Below, in pieces: positions 16,936-24,095 of a stretch of DNA of 47,336 bases. The stretch comes from an uncultured Chthoniobacterales bacterium (GTDB taxonomy: Bacteria > Verrucomicrobiota > Verrucomicrobiia > Chthoniobacterales > UBA10450): NCBI GenBank assembly GCA_902805675.1, contig CADCTA010000052.1, positions 1-47,336 on the forward strand, in the 5' to 3' direction. Positions within the stretch are counted from its first letter, which is position 1, and the number at the start of each line of letters is the position of its first letter. Both the position numbers and the translations under genes were made by a program. The notes beneath the pieces were generated by a model. That model did no database searches. It saw nothing but the letters and a program-made list of their open reading frames with translations, and was not told where the DNA came from.

Positions 16936-17367
16936 TTAGTCGAGCAGGTTCTGCGGGATCTTGCCGCCGTTCTCCGCGAGCTTGCGCAGCACCTCTTTGT
17001 GCAGCCAGACGTTCATCTTCGCGGAATCGTTTTTGTCGCCGGTGTAGCCGAGCTCGGTCGCGAGTTCTTTGCGCTCGGAGAGGCTGCTGTCCATGCCCAC
17101 GAGCTTCATCAAGTCGACGATCGATTTCTTCCAATCGAGCTTCTCCGAGTTCTTCGAGGCCATCTCGGTGAGGACTGCGTCAACGTCGACCGATGCGGCG
17201 GCAGGCGAGCCGGCGGGGGCGTTCGCCGCGGGCGAGGGGTTTGCGGCCGCGCCGGCTGGTGCCGTAGCGGCAGGCGGACCGCCTGCAGGAGCATTAGCCG
17301 CGGCGGTCGTTGCCGCAGCCGAGCTGCCTCCGAAAATTTTCGACATCAATTTGTTGAATAGTTGCAT
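16936..17367 (-). CDS. DUF3597 family protein
   Basis: The 143-residue protein starts MQLFNKLMSKIFGGSS (ATG at 17367), followed by an Ala/Pro/Gly-rich linker (residues 18-62) and a compact C-terminal domain. The C-terminal domain has the DUF3597 pattern: VDVDAVLTEMA, LDWKKSIVDLMKLVGMDSSL, RKELATELGYTGD, 'MNVWLHKEVLRKLAENGGKIP'. A solution structure exists for the family but no function is established. The linker is typical of the family. Length matches. It is the first gene of a two-gene minus-strand unit with the glycine-rich protein and is divergent from a small membrane protein 113 bp away. Confidence 0.9.
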   Translation of the reverse strand: MQLFNKLMSKIFGGSSAAATTAAANAPAGGPPAATAPAGAAANPSPAANAPAGSPAAASVDVDAVLTEMASKNSEKLDWKKSIVDLMKLVGMDSSLSERKELATELGYTGDKNDSAKMNVWLHKEVLRKLAENGGKIPQNLLD

Positions 17368-17480
17368 ACGGAGTTGAATCGGCCCGCGTGGTGAAATGGT
17401 CCTGTGGACCGCGGGATTACTGGAGCTACGCGCGGCTTTGCATTGCGGATGCGGCGAGCCTGTGTCACCACCACGGCACA

Positions 17481-17909
17481 ATGCAGACGCGAAGAGAAGC
17501 GGAAGTGCCTTGGGGCGTCCACGCGCTGACCGCGCTGCACGGGCTCGGCGCGATCGCGTGTGTGGTGATGGCGCTGGGTAGCGCGATCTCAGAGCGCTTT
17601 CGGCTTAGCCTTGTCGCATCTCCGGGGAGCGCGCTCATGATGGATCTTTTCGGGCCGCGTGTCTGGATCTTCCTCCTCGCGATCGCTGCGCTGCTGGCGG
17701 CTCTGTCTTACGGCTCGTGGCACTTGCGGCGGTGGGCGTGGCCGCTCACGATTGTCTGCTACTCGATCGGCGTCGTGGGTGGTCTTTGGGAGGTGACGAT
17801 CGGGATTCGCGCGGGCCTGTTGGCCGCGGCGATCAACGCCGCCGTCGTCGCATATGCTTGCACAAGACGAGTGCGCGCGGCATACCAGAGCGTCCGGCCG
17901 AAGCGATGA
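17481..17909 (+). CDS. small four-helix membrane protein, unknown
   Basis: The 142-residue protein starts at the ATG at 17481 (MQTRREAEVPWG). Four membrane helices can be drawn, at about 13-33 (ALTALHGLGAIACVVMALG), 58-78, 87-107 and 112-130. Between the second and third helices sits 'GSWHLRRWAWPLTIV', a pattern common in small DUF2127-like or 'hypothetical membrane' proteins with a basic loop. No catalytic motif is visible. The TonB plug gene follows after 41 bp on the same strand. Confidence 0.7.
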   Translation: MQTRREAEVPWGVHALTALHGLGAIACVVMALGSAISERFRLSLVASPGSALMMDLFGPRVWIFLLAIAALLAALSYGSWHLRRWAWPLTIVCYSIGVVGGLWEVTIGIRAGLLAAAINAAVVAYACTRRVRAAYQSVRPKR

Positions 17910-17950
17910 TTTAGCTGGCGCGCCGGAGACTTTGCGGCGTCAATTACGTC

Positions 17951-18508
17951 GTGTTCAAACCTGCTCTGGCTGCGCTACTCGTGTTCGTTAGTCTTTGCGT
18001 CGCTGTGACCGGTCGCGCCGAAACAATCACCGGCGAGGAGCTCGAGGAGACCGGCGAGCTGGATACGGGCCGGGCCCTCACTCTGCAGCGGCCCGATCTC
18101 TTCAGCAGCGTTGATGGCGCGACGTTGATCCATGGACTGCCGGTGCTGACCCTCCTCGACGGGCGCCGCTTCCCGATCTCGACCGAGCTCGGCAGAATGG
18201 GCATGACTCCATTCGACGTGTTTCCGGTCGCGTTCTTGCACGCTGTGGAAGTCCAGAAGGTCGGCGGCACTTCCTTGCGTTACGGGTCCGACTCGCCCGG
18301 AGGCATTGTGAACTTGCGCACCAAGCGGATGTACAGCGGCGGCGAAGTCGGCTTTTTCTACGGCCGATCCGACGGCAAGTACGGTCGAGAGGATTACTCA
18401 GCGTACATCATCGGCGGCATTGGAAATGAGAAGTTCAACATCACCGTCGGTGCCTCTCATTCCGAGTCGGAGATGCGGGTTCCGCGGGGGCGGCGATACC
18501 GCGACTGA
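17951..18508 (+). CDS. stand-alone TonB-receptor plug-domain protein
   Basis: The 185-residue protein starts at a GTG with a signal peptide (ALAALLVFVSLCVAVTGRAE). A plug-like domain follows: ITGEELEETGELDTGRAL, LIHGLPVLTLLDGRRFP, 'FPVAFLHAVEVQKVGGTSLRYGSDSPGGIVNL'. It continues through the first beta-hairpin-like segment (GEVGFFYGRSDGKYGRED, FNITVGASHSESE) and then stops at RYRD. A TonB-dependent receptor would go on for 400 or more residues of barrel; none is present in any frame downstream, where a cupin gene begins 70 bp later. It may be a truncated receptor or a separate periplasmic plug-like family. The clean end and ordinary codon use favour an intact small gene. Confidence 0.8.
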   Translation: MFKPALAALLVFVSLCVAVTGRAETITGEELEETGELDTGRALTLQRPDLFSSVDGATLIHGLPVLTLLDGRRFPISTELGRMGMTPFDVFPVAFLHAVEVQKVGGTSLRYGSDSPGGIVNLRTKRMYSGGEVGFFYGRSDGKYGREDYSAYIIGGIGNEKFNITVGASHSESEMRVPRGRRYRD

Positions 18509-18578
18509 CGCGCGGGTTGCACCTCGTATCCACGCGTCCGGAGCGACCACTACGGCGCGATAACTCCGCCGCATTTCG

Positions 18579-18914
18579 ATGAAGAAGGTTTCGCTGACTG
18601 AACTCCCGCGCGAAGGCGTTTCGCACGACCCTCAAATCACGAAGCAAGTCATGTTGCGGCGAGGGGATGTGCCCCATCTGACGGCATTCTCGCGGTCGAC
18701 GTTGCTGCCCGGCCAGACCGCGCACGCGCATGAGCACGCCGACATGTATGAAGTGTTCTTTGTCGAATCGGGCGCGGGAGTCATGAAGATCGCTGGCGTT
18801 GAGCATCAGCTCGAGCGCGGCGTCTGCGTGCTCGTCGAGCCGGGCGAACGTCACGAGATCACGAACCACGCGCCCACGGATCTCGTGCTGATGTATTTCG
18901 GCGTCGCCGCTTAG
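18579..18914 (+). CDS. small cupin-domain protein
   Basis: A 111-residue cupin. Motif 1 is HAHEHADMYEVFFVESGAG (HxHxxxxE, residues 49-67) and motif 2 is VEPGERHEITN (PGxxH). Residues H49, H51, E57 and H89 or so would bind the metal. It differs in sequence from the other cupin at 3.2 kb. The substrate is unknown. It follows the plug-domain gene by 70 bp and converges on the alpha/beta hydrolase gene. Confidence 0.88.
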   Translation: MKKVSLTELPREGVSHDPQITKQVMLRRGDVPHLTAFSRSTLLPGQTAHAHEHADMYEVFFVESGAGVMKIAGVEHQLERGVCVLVEPGERHEITNHAPTDLVLMYFGVAA

Positions 18915-18936
18915 CCGCCTGGGCAGAAGAGTCGCC

Positions 18937-20157
18937 CTACACCGCCGCGCCGCTACCCGCAGTCGCTGGCGACGGTTGCTCCAGCGAGCGCGCGAATTCC
19001 TCCACATAGCTGGCGTAGGTCGTGTGGTGTTCGATGAAGCCGAGGTGCTTCGACTGCGGCAATGAGCGAAGCAGCGCGCGCGGGATGGTGGCGCGCATAT
19101 GCTCGCTCGCTTCGGGTTTGCACACCGCATCGATCTCGCCCGGCACGATCAACGCCGGCGACGGGATGCTGCTCAGAGTCGCCGTCGCGTCGTAACGCAT
19201 CATGCCGAGCATCCCGCGGGCGAGCACAGCTGGCGAAGCCTTTGCCATGAACAACGCGGCGAAGTCGATCTGCTCCCACGTCTCCGCGCCGCCGAAGGAA
19301 ATGCCTTTGGTCGTTATGTGCGAGGAGCCATTCAAGTAGCTCATCCAGTTCATCAACCACACCAGCGGAGAGAGCACCACGGTGAGATACATCAACGGCT
19401 TGAGAATCGGCGTCTCGATCGCAGTGAGAAACGGCGCGCCTTTCACCGTGCGCACCGGGTTCGTGTAGGTCGTCGCGGTGAGCACCAGGCCGGCCACACG
19501 CGTGAGCAGCTCATCCGGGAAGAGCCGGCAGAACGTCAGCACGATCATACCGCCGATGCTATGGCCGAGCAGGATCGCAGGCTGATTGCCGGCGAGGGCA
19601 AGCACCGCGTGCAAGTCGCGCGCGAGCTTCTCGAGGCTGAAATCGCGATCGCCCGGCCGCGGCGATAACCCGAGCCCCGGCTCGTCCCACACGATCAATC
19701 GATAGCGCTGACCCAGCTCGCGCTTCGCGTAGTACCAGGCAGTGCTGTTGAGGCCCCAGCCGTGACACATGACGATGGGCGGAGCATCATCGCGGCCGTA
19801 GATTTCCACCTGCAACTCGGAGCCGTCGGGTTGCTTGATGCGCTGGCGTGCGACTGCACCTTCGCGAGTCTGGGTTGGGGTTGAGTCGGCTCCGCCGCTA
19901 GGTGACATGCGCCGACCGATGACGAGCCGCACGAGCGTTTTGCCGCCGAGCGCCAGGGCGAACAACAACACGGCAGCGGCGAGCAATAGCGTGGGCTCAT
20001 TCCAGCCAAACTCCGGCCGGAACACCGACTGCAATGTGGCGGGATCGAACTTCCACGAGCGCTGATACCACTCGTGCAGCAGGTGCGCGGCGGCTGCGAC
20101 AATACCGAGCGAGAGCAGACCCGTGAGCCAGATGAATAGGATGAATGTCGGGGTCAT
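18937..20157 (-). CDS. membrane-anchored alpha/beta hydrolase
   Basis: The 406-residue protein has two N-terminal membrane helices (about 4-25 and 56-71) and a short linker, then an alpha/beta-hydrolase fold. The oxyanion motif is 'VMCHGWGLN', the nucleophile elbow is GHSIGG with Ser200, the acid is in VPGEIDAVCK and the base in KHLGFIEHH. A cap-like hydrophobic insert (about 250-290, LKPLMYLTVVLSPLVWLMNW) suggests a lipid-like or bulky substrate. The reaction is unknown. It is convergent with the cupin gene and followed upstream by an empty stretch. Confidence 0.88.
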   Translation of the reverse strand: MTPTFILFIWLTGLLSLGIVAAAAHLLHEWYQRSWKFDPATLQSVFRPEFGWNEPTLLLAAAVLLFALALGGKTLVRLVIGRRMSPSGGADSTPTQTREGAVARQRIKQPDGSELQVEIYGRDDAPPIVMCHGWGLNSTAWYYAKRELGQRYRLIVWDEPGLGLSPRPGDRDFSLEKLARDLHAVLALAGNQPAILLGHSIGGMIVLTFCRLFPDELLTRVAGLVLTATTYTNPVRTVKGAPFLTAIETPILKPLMYLTVVLSPLVWLMNWMSYLNGSSHITTKGISFGGAETWEQIDFAALFMAKASPAVLARGMLGMMRYDATATLSSIPSPALIVPGEIDAVCKPEASEHMRATIPRALLRSLPQSKHLGFIEHHTTYASYVEEFARSLEQPSPATAGSGAAV

Positions 20158-20485
20158 GAATCAGCTGGCGCGGCCGGGGAAAACGGCGCCGGCACCTGCT
20201 AAATCGCGCGAGTCTGTGCTGCAGCCGTAAATAACTCGCACGCGACCGACGCGGTGCGCCTGGCGCTTTTCGTCACCCGAGCGGTATCACAGGTACGCGA
20301 TTAGCCGCCCGCAGGTGATGATGCCGGTCCAACGCGAGGATCATCGCTCTGCTGTCGCTAGTTTTGTGGGTGAACCCGAGGATGTGCGCGATCTCGAGCG
20401 CTGGGTAGCGCCACGTTCGACTCCCGCGCCCCGACCGCGAGCGCGCTCTGCTCCAGCCGCGTGAGCCACCCAGCTCGCGCCGGCA
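20158..20485. other. 328-bp gap without a recognised gene
   Basis: The stretch between the alpha/beta hydrolase start and the broken DUF6152 gene. Minus-strand frames here give short peptides, one with ALEIAHILGF, but nothing that matches a family with confidence. It may contain decayed coding sequence, given the pseudogene next to it. No repeats or terminators are visible. Confidence 0.45.
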
Positions 20486-20864
20486 TTATTGACGCAGCTC
20501 GGTCGTCTTACCCTTGATCGCGACGCGCTTCGCGCGGAGCTCCTCACGCTTCTCCCGGTGTGCGTAGCCGACAACAGAAGCGGTTGCGCCGGTCGAGCAT
20601 CTCGCGCGGTAGGCCGCGTGCTTCCATGCGCGCAGGTGGCGCAAGCACGACGTATCAGATCTTGCCTTTGCCGTCGTCCCCTTGCAGGCAAACGAAGCCA
20701 TGCGGGTTGCTGCAGCCCGCCTCGCGGATGACTCCGGTGAGTTCCAGCGTGTTGTCGTTCTCGTAGGCACTCCAGCCGTGATGCGCGGCGAGTGGATTGA
20801 TGAGCGCGAAGGTGATCATCGCGATCAGCAAATACCCGGCGGCCTTGATGCGCTTCGCCTTCAT
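20486..20864 (-). pseudogene. broken DUF6152 family gene (stop plus frameshift)
   Basis: Joined across two lesions, the sequence reads like a complete small secreted DUF6152 protein. The ATG at 20864 gives a signal-like N-terminus (AAGYLLIAMITFALINPLAA) and HHGWSAYENDNTLELTGVI, the family start. An in-frame TGA (20657-20655) lies where the family has a Trp, after GDDGKGKI. The frame then continues YVVLAPPARMEARGLPREML. Near 20597 one extra base shifts it into TGATASVVGYAHREKREELR and GKTTELRQ, the family C-terminus. Two independent lesions within 65 nt suggest a pseudogene, though assembly errors are possible. The function of the family is unknown. Confidence 0.8.
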
Positions 20865-20902
20865 AGATGTGGTGCTACTCGTTAGGGCAAACGCTCTCAC
20901 TC

Positions 20903-21373
20903 TCACTTCTTCGCCTCTTCCGGCGGCGGCAATTTCGTCGCCTGCCATCCGACTACCTGCCACTTGTCGGCGCGTTTCAGAAACGTGCCGGTGTTGAGGT
21001 AATTGGCGATCTCTTTCGTTCCAGCCTTGTCCGTCGTCGCGACGAGGCGAAACGCCACGATCGCTGTCTCGCCGTATTGCTGGATGCGAATGTCTTCCGC
21101 CGTGTAGACGGTCGTGCCGTCCTCCGGTTTCGGTGGCTCGGGTGAGCGCACGTTCGCCATGATCTCGGTCTTGCCGCGCCGCACGCCGAGCGCGGAAGTA
21201 TAGATCACGTCCTCCGCCCAGAACCGATCGTGCATCGCGGCGTCGTTGCGACCTGCACCGGCCAGGAATTCGTGCAGCAGCTTCGTCAGCTCCGGCGCGT
21301 CGGGCGATGTTTCGGCCGCGAAGGTGGAGGCGACGAGGAGGAGAGTGAACGTGGAGAGGAGAATTCGCTTCAT
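20903..21373 (-). CDS. secreted SnoaL/DUF4440-like protein
   Basis: The 156-residue protein starts at MKRILLSTFTLLLVAS (ATG at 21373), a clear signal peptide ending near FAAE. The rest has the NTF2/SnoaL-like pattern of DUF4440 proteins: 'LHEFLAGAGRNDAAMHDRFWAEDVIYTS', 'GKTEIMANV', AIVAFRLVATTD, and TGTFLKRADKWQVVGWQATK at the C-terminus. This fold is an alpha+beta cone that binds small ligands; enzymatic and non-enzymatic members exist and no catalytic pair is obvious here. It lies 38 bp upstream of the broken DUF6152 gene on the same strand. Confidence 0.85.
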   Translation of the reverse strand: MKRILLSTFTLLLVASTFAAETSPDAPELTKLLHEFLAGAGRNDAAMHDRFWAEDVIYTSALGVRRGKTEIMANVRSPEPPKPEDGTTVYTAEDIRIQQYGETAIVAFRLVATTDKAGTKEIANYLNTGTFLKRADKWQVVGWQATKLPPPEEAKK

Positions 21374-21445
21374 CGGTTCACCGACCTTCATGAGCGTCGG
21401 TACGGCGAATGGCAAGCTATGCTTCCGCCCACTGCGCGCGATCGC

Positions 21446-22135
21446 TCAGAGCAACCGGATCGCTGTGATCGCGATCTTCCCGCTAAAGCAAACATCGACA
21501 TCGGCCCCTGGAGTGCGGCCACGCAGGTTATAGTCACCGGCGAAATACAGACCCGTCTCTTCTTCGTGGCGGTAGTTGAGCGGCAGAGGTTTCGGATCCA
21601 GCTCGCACCAGACGACCTCAGGATTCGCTGGTCCCGGTGGGAGCATTGGGAGGTTCACGTTGTAGAAGAACCCGGCATCAACCGGCCGCGCGAGCAGATC
21701 CGCAAGGATGGGTGTGATCCAACGGGTCGCGCGCGCCCAATCATACTCCACGCCTGCCTTGCGGTAGTGCGAAAAGGCGATGCCGGGCCAGCCATGCAGC
21801 ACGGCTTCACGCACCGCAGCCACAGTCCCCGAGTAGTAGACGTCGGCGCCGAGATTCGCTCCGTGATTGATGCCGCTGAGCACCCACTTTGCATCCGGCA
21901 CCACATGGAGGAGGCCGAGACGGGTGCAATCGGCCGGCGTGCCGTGAATTGCGATGCGGTTCTCCTCACGCGGCTCGATCCGCACGCCTTCGTGCCACGT
22001 GACCGCGTGGCTCACGCCGGACTGCGGCCCGGCAGGCGCCACGATGACCGCATCGCCCACCGTACGCGCCGCATCGAGTAGTGCAGCGAGCCCCGGTGCA
22101 TCGATGCCGTCGTCGTTTGTGAGGAGGAACTTCAT
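21446..22135 (-). CDS. surE: 5'/3'-nucleotidase SurE
   Basis: SurE is a metal-dependent nucleoside monophosphate phosphatase (also acting on short polyphosphate) linked to stationary-phase survival. The 229-residue protein has the N-terminal MKFLLTNDDGIDAPG with the metal-binding Asp8-Asp9, a Ser at 39 in GPQSGVSH, and the loop SGINHGANLGADVYYSGTV (87-105) with the metal-binding Asn. The C-terminus (YNLRGRTPGADVDVCFSG) is shorter than in E. coli, as is common. It is cytoplasmic. No pcm, nlpD or rpoS neighbour is present, unlike in enterobacteria. The start ATG is at 22135. Confidence 0.96.
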   Translation of the reverse strand: MKFLLTNDDGIDAPGLAALLDAARTVGDAVIVAPAGPQSGVSHAVTWHEGVRIEPREENRIAIHGTPADCTRLGLLHVVPDAKWVLSGINHGANLGADVYYSGTVAAVREAVLHGWPGIAFSHYRKAGVEYDWARATRWITPILADLLARPVDAGFFYNVNLPMLPPGPANPEVVWCELDPKPLPLNYRHEEETGLYFAGDYNLRGRTPGADVDVCFSGKIAITAIRLL

Positions 22136-22150
22136 GATTTAAGAGCGGCA

Positions 22151-22187
22151 AACGTCGAACGCTGAACGTCGAACGTCCAACGCGGAA
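22151..22187. repeat. short AACGTCGAAC direct repeat
   Basis: Two exact copies of AACGTCGAAC (22151-22160, 22165-22174), followed by degraded GTCCAACGCGGAAC. A related string (GAACGTCCACCGCTGAACGTC) occurs just after the PYROXD2-like gene near 28019. It lies directly upstream of surE, so it could affect its promoter or be a small dispersed repeat. Confidence 0.6.
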
Positions 22188-22266
22188 CGAAACCCGGCCG
22201 ACCGCGTGTGCGCAGCGCGGGTGGAAGGCGCTTGCAGCCGCAGCGCCGCACTGTAGAAGCGGAGCG

Positions 22267-23127
22267 ATGCAGCACCGCTTCCTGCCGCCGATCTTGCTGC
22301 TGATTGCGGCGGTGCTCTGGAGTCTCGGCGGCGTGCTGATCAAGTCGATCGACTGGCACCCGATGGCGATCGCTGGCGGGCGCAGCGCGATCGCGATCCC
22401 GCTGATGATCGCGTGCATGGGGTGGCCGCGGTTTACGTTTTCGAAGGCGCAGATCGGCGGCGCGATCGGCTACGCGCTGACGGTGGCGCTGTTTGTCTTC
22501 GCGACCCGCATGACGACGGCGGCCAACGCCATCTTCCTTCAGTACACGGCGCCGATTTACGTGGCGATCATCGGGACGTGGTATCTGGGCGAGCGGCCGC
22601 TGCGGATTGACTGGCTGGTGATCGTCGTCGCGCTGGGCGGCATCGCGCTGTTCTTCATGGACCAGCTCAGCGTCACTGGGTTCTGGGGGAACATCGTCGC
22701 GCTCGGCAGTGGGCTGGCGTTTGCCACCGTCGCGCTGTTCCTGCGGAAGGAGCGAGCTGCTTCGCCGGTAGACGCGATCATTCTCGGCAACATCATCGTG
22801 GCTGTCGCAGGTGCGCCGTTCATGCTCGGCACGCCGCTGGGGGCAGGGGACGGCTGGTGGTTGCTCTTGTTAGGCACGCTGCAGCTTGGGCTGCCGTATG
22901 TGCTTTACGCGATCGCGATCAAGCATGTCACCGCGCTGGAGGCGACACTGATTCCGCTGCTGGAGCCGGTGCTGAATCCACTCTGGGTGATGCTCGCGCT
23001 CGGCGAACGACCAGGGCCGTGGGCAATCGTAGGCGGATTGCTGGTCCTCGGCGCAGTGCTGGGTCGGGGTGCGATGATGGTGAGCGGCCGGCGTGCGCTT
23101 CGCGTGGAGCAGCCCGGAGAGACGTGA
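22267..23127 (+). CDS. EamA/DMT-family transporter
   Basis: The 286-residue protein has ten membrane helices in two repeats of five, as usual for the drug/metabolite transporter superfamily. The first EamA unit starts 'LLLIAAVLWSLGGVLIKSIDW', and 'ANAIFLQYTAPIYVAIIGTWYLGERP' ends it. The second unit starts 'GNIVALGSGLAFATVALFLRKE' and ends 'ALEATLIPLLEPVLNPLWVMLALGERP'. Such proteins export or import small metabolites; the substrate cannot be told. The PEP mutase-family gene begins 13 bp after its stop, so the two probably form an operon. Confidence 0.93.
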   Translation: MQHRFLPPILLLIAAVLWSLGGVLIKSIDWHPMAIAGGRSAIAIPLMIACMGWPRFTFSKAQIGGAIGYALTVALFVFATRMTTAANAIFLQYTAPIYVAIIGTWYLGERPLRIDWLVIVVALGGIALFFMDQLSVTGFWGNIVALGSGLAFATVALFLRKERAASPVDAIILGNIIVAVAGAPFMLGTPLGAGDGWWLLLLGTLQLGLPYVLYAIAIKHVTALEATLIPLLEPVLNPLWVMLALGERPGPWAIVGGLLVLGAVLGRGAMMVSGRRALRVEQPGET

Positions 23128-23140
23128 GTTAGCGTGCTTC

Positions 23141-23974
23141 ATGCCTACAGTAGCTGAGCGTCGGCAAATCTTTCGCGAGCTGCACGAGAGCGGGTGTTTC
23201 GCGCTGCCCAATCCATGGGACATCGGGTCGGCGCGTTACCTGCAGCATCTCGGATTCAAAGCGCTGGCGACGAGCTCAGCCGGCTTCGCATTCTCCCGAG
23301 CCTTGCCGGACAACGCGGTGCCACGCGACATGATGCTGGCGCACATCCGCGAGATCGTCGAAGCGACGGACCTGCCGGTGAACGCCGACTTCGAGAACGG
23401 CTTTGCAGACGAGCCGGAGGGGGTCGCAGAGAACGTCCGGCTCTGTGTCGCGACGGGTGTGGCCGGGCTTTCGATCGAGGATTCGACGGGGCGCAGCGAA
23501 CCGCGGTTGTATGACCTGTCGCTGGCTGTCGAGCGCATCCAAGCGGCGCGCGCGGCGATCGCGGATACCGGCGTGGTGCTCGTCGGCCGTGCGGAGTGTT
23601 TCCTCGTCGGCCAACCGGACATCGAGGCGGTGATTCGGCGGCTGACTGCGTACGCCGAGGCAGGCGCGGATTGCCTGTACGCGCCGGGATTGGAGACGCG
23701 GGAGCAGATCTCTGCGGTCGTCGCCGCCGTGGCGCCGAAGCCGGTGAACCTGTTAATCAGCGGGCCGGGCGGCTTCACCATGGCGGATGCGGAGATGCTC
23801 GGTGTGCGACGGGTGAGTGTGGGTGGCGCGCTGGCGCGCGCGGCATGGGGCGGATTCATGCGCGCGGCGCGCGAGCTCGCGCAGCACGGGACGTTCGGTG
23901 GATTGGGCGATGCTGCTCGGCACGGTGAGCTGCAAGCGTTCTTCCAAGCGGACGCCGCGCGACGAGCGAGCTAG
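23141..23974 (+). CDS. isocitrate lyase/PEP phosphonomutase family protein
   Basis: The 277-residue TIM-barrel protein starts at the ATG at 23141 (MPTVAERRQIF). Family features are 'ALPNPWDIGSARYLQHLGFKALATSSAGFA', the metal-binding acidic segment PVNADFENGF, GLSIEDSTG, 'LVGRAECFL', GADCLYAPG and RRVSVGGALARAAWG. It lacks the KKCGH catalytic loop of isocitrate lyase, which places it in the PEP mutase/carboxyphosphonoenolpyruvate mutase-like branch. These are usually annotated as isocitrate lyase/phosphoenolpyruvate mutase family with unknown substrate. It is co-directional with, and 13 bp from, the EamA transporter and converges on the HisC-like gene. Confidence 0.92.
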   Translation: MPTVAERRQIFRELHESGCFALPNPWDIGSARYLQHLGFKALATSSAGFAFSRALPDNAVPRDMMLAHIREIVEATDLPVNADFENGFADEPEGVAENVRLCVATGVAGLSIEDSTGRSEPRLYDLSLAVERIQAARAAIADTGVVLVGRAECFLVGQPDIEAVIRRLTAYAEAGADCLYAPGLETREQISAVVAAVAPKPVNLLISGPGGFTMADAEMLGVRRVSVGGALARAAWGGFMRAARELAQHGTFGGLGDAARHGELQAFFQADAARRAS

Positions 23975-23986
23975 CGCTGACACCGG

Positions 23987-24095
23987 GGTAGGGACATCGC
24001 GCTGCGATGTCCGAGCGGCGTCGTTACATCAACCGGCAGCTGAACGTCTCCCAGCTTGCCACGCGCTCCGGACGCCGCAGCGCGGCGTCCCTACC
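23987..24095. repeat. GGTAGGGA-type nested-hairpin element, copy 1
   Basis: A 109-bp element flanked by inverted GGTAGGGA...TCCCTACC. Each end folds on itself: GGACATCGC/GCGATGTCC on the left and GGACGCC/GGCGTCC on the right. It fills the space between two convergent genes, so it may act as a bidirectional terminator. A second copy of equal length lies at 29991-30099. Confidence 0.85.

Noticed and set aside
20341-20500. Possible remnant of an AraC-type regulator (ALEIAHILGF)
   Set aside because: Only ten residues fit, without the flanking helix-turn-helix pattern, and the frame is short. Reported as unexplained sequence instead.
20655-20657. In-frame TGA in the DUF6152 gene as a selenocysteine codon
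   Set aside because: The family has Trp at this place, there is a second lesion (frameshift) 60 nt later, and no selenocysteine insertion hairpin is evident just after the codon.
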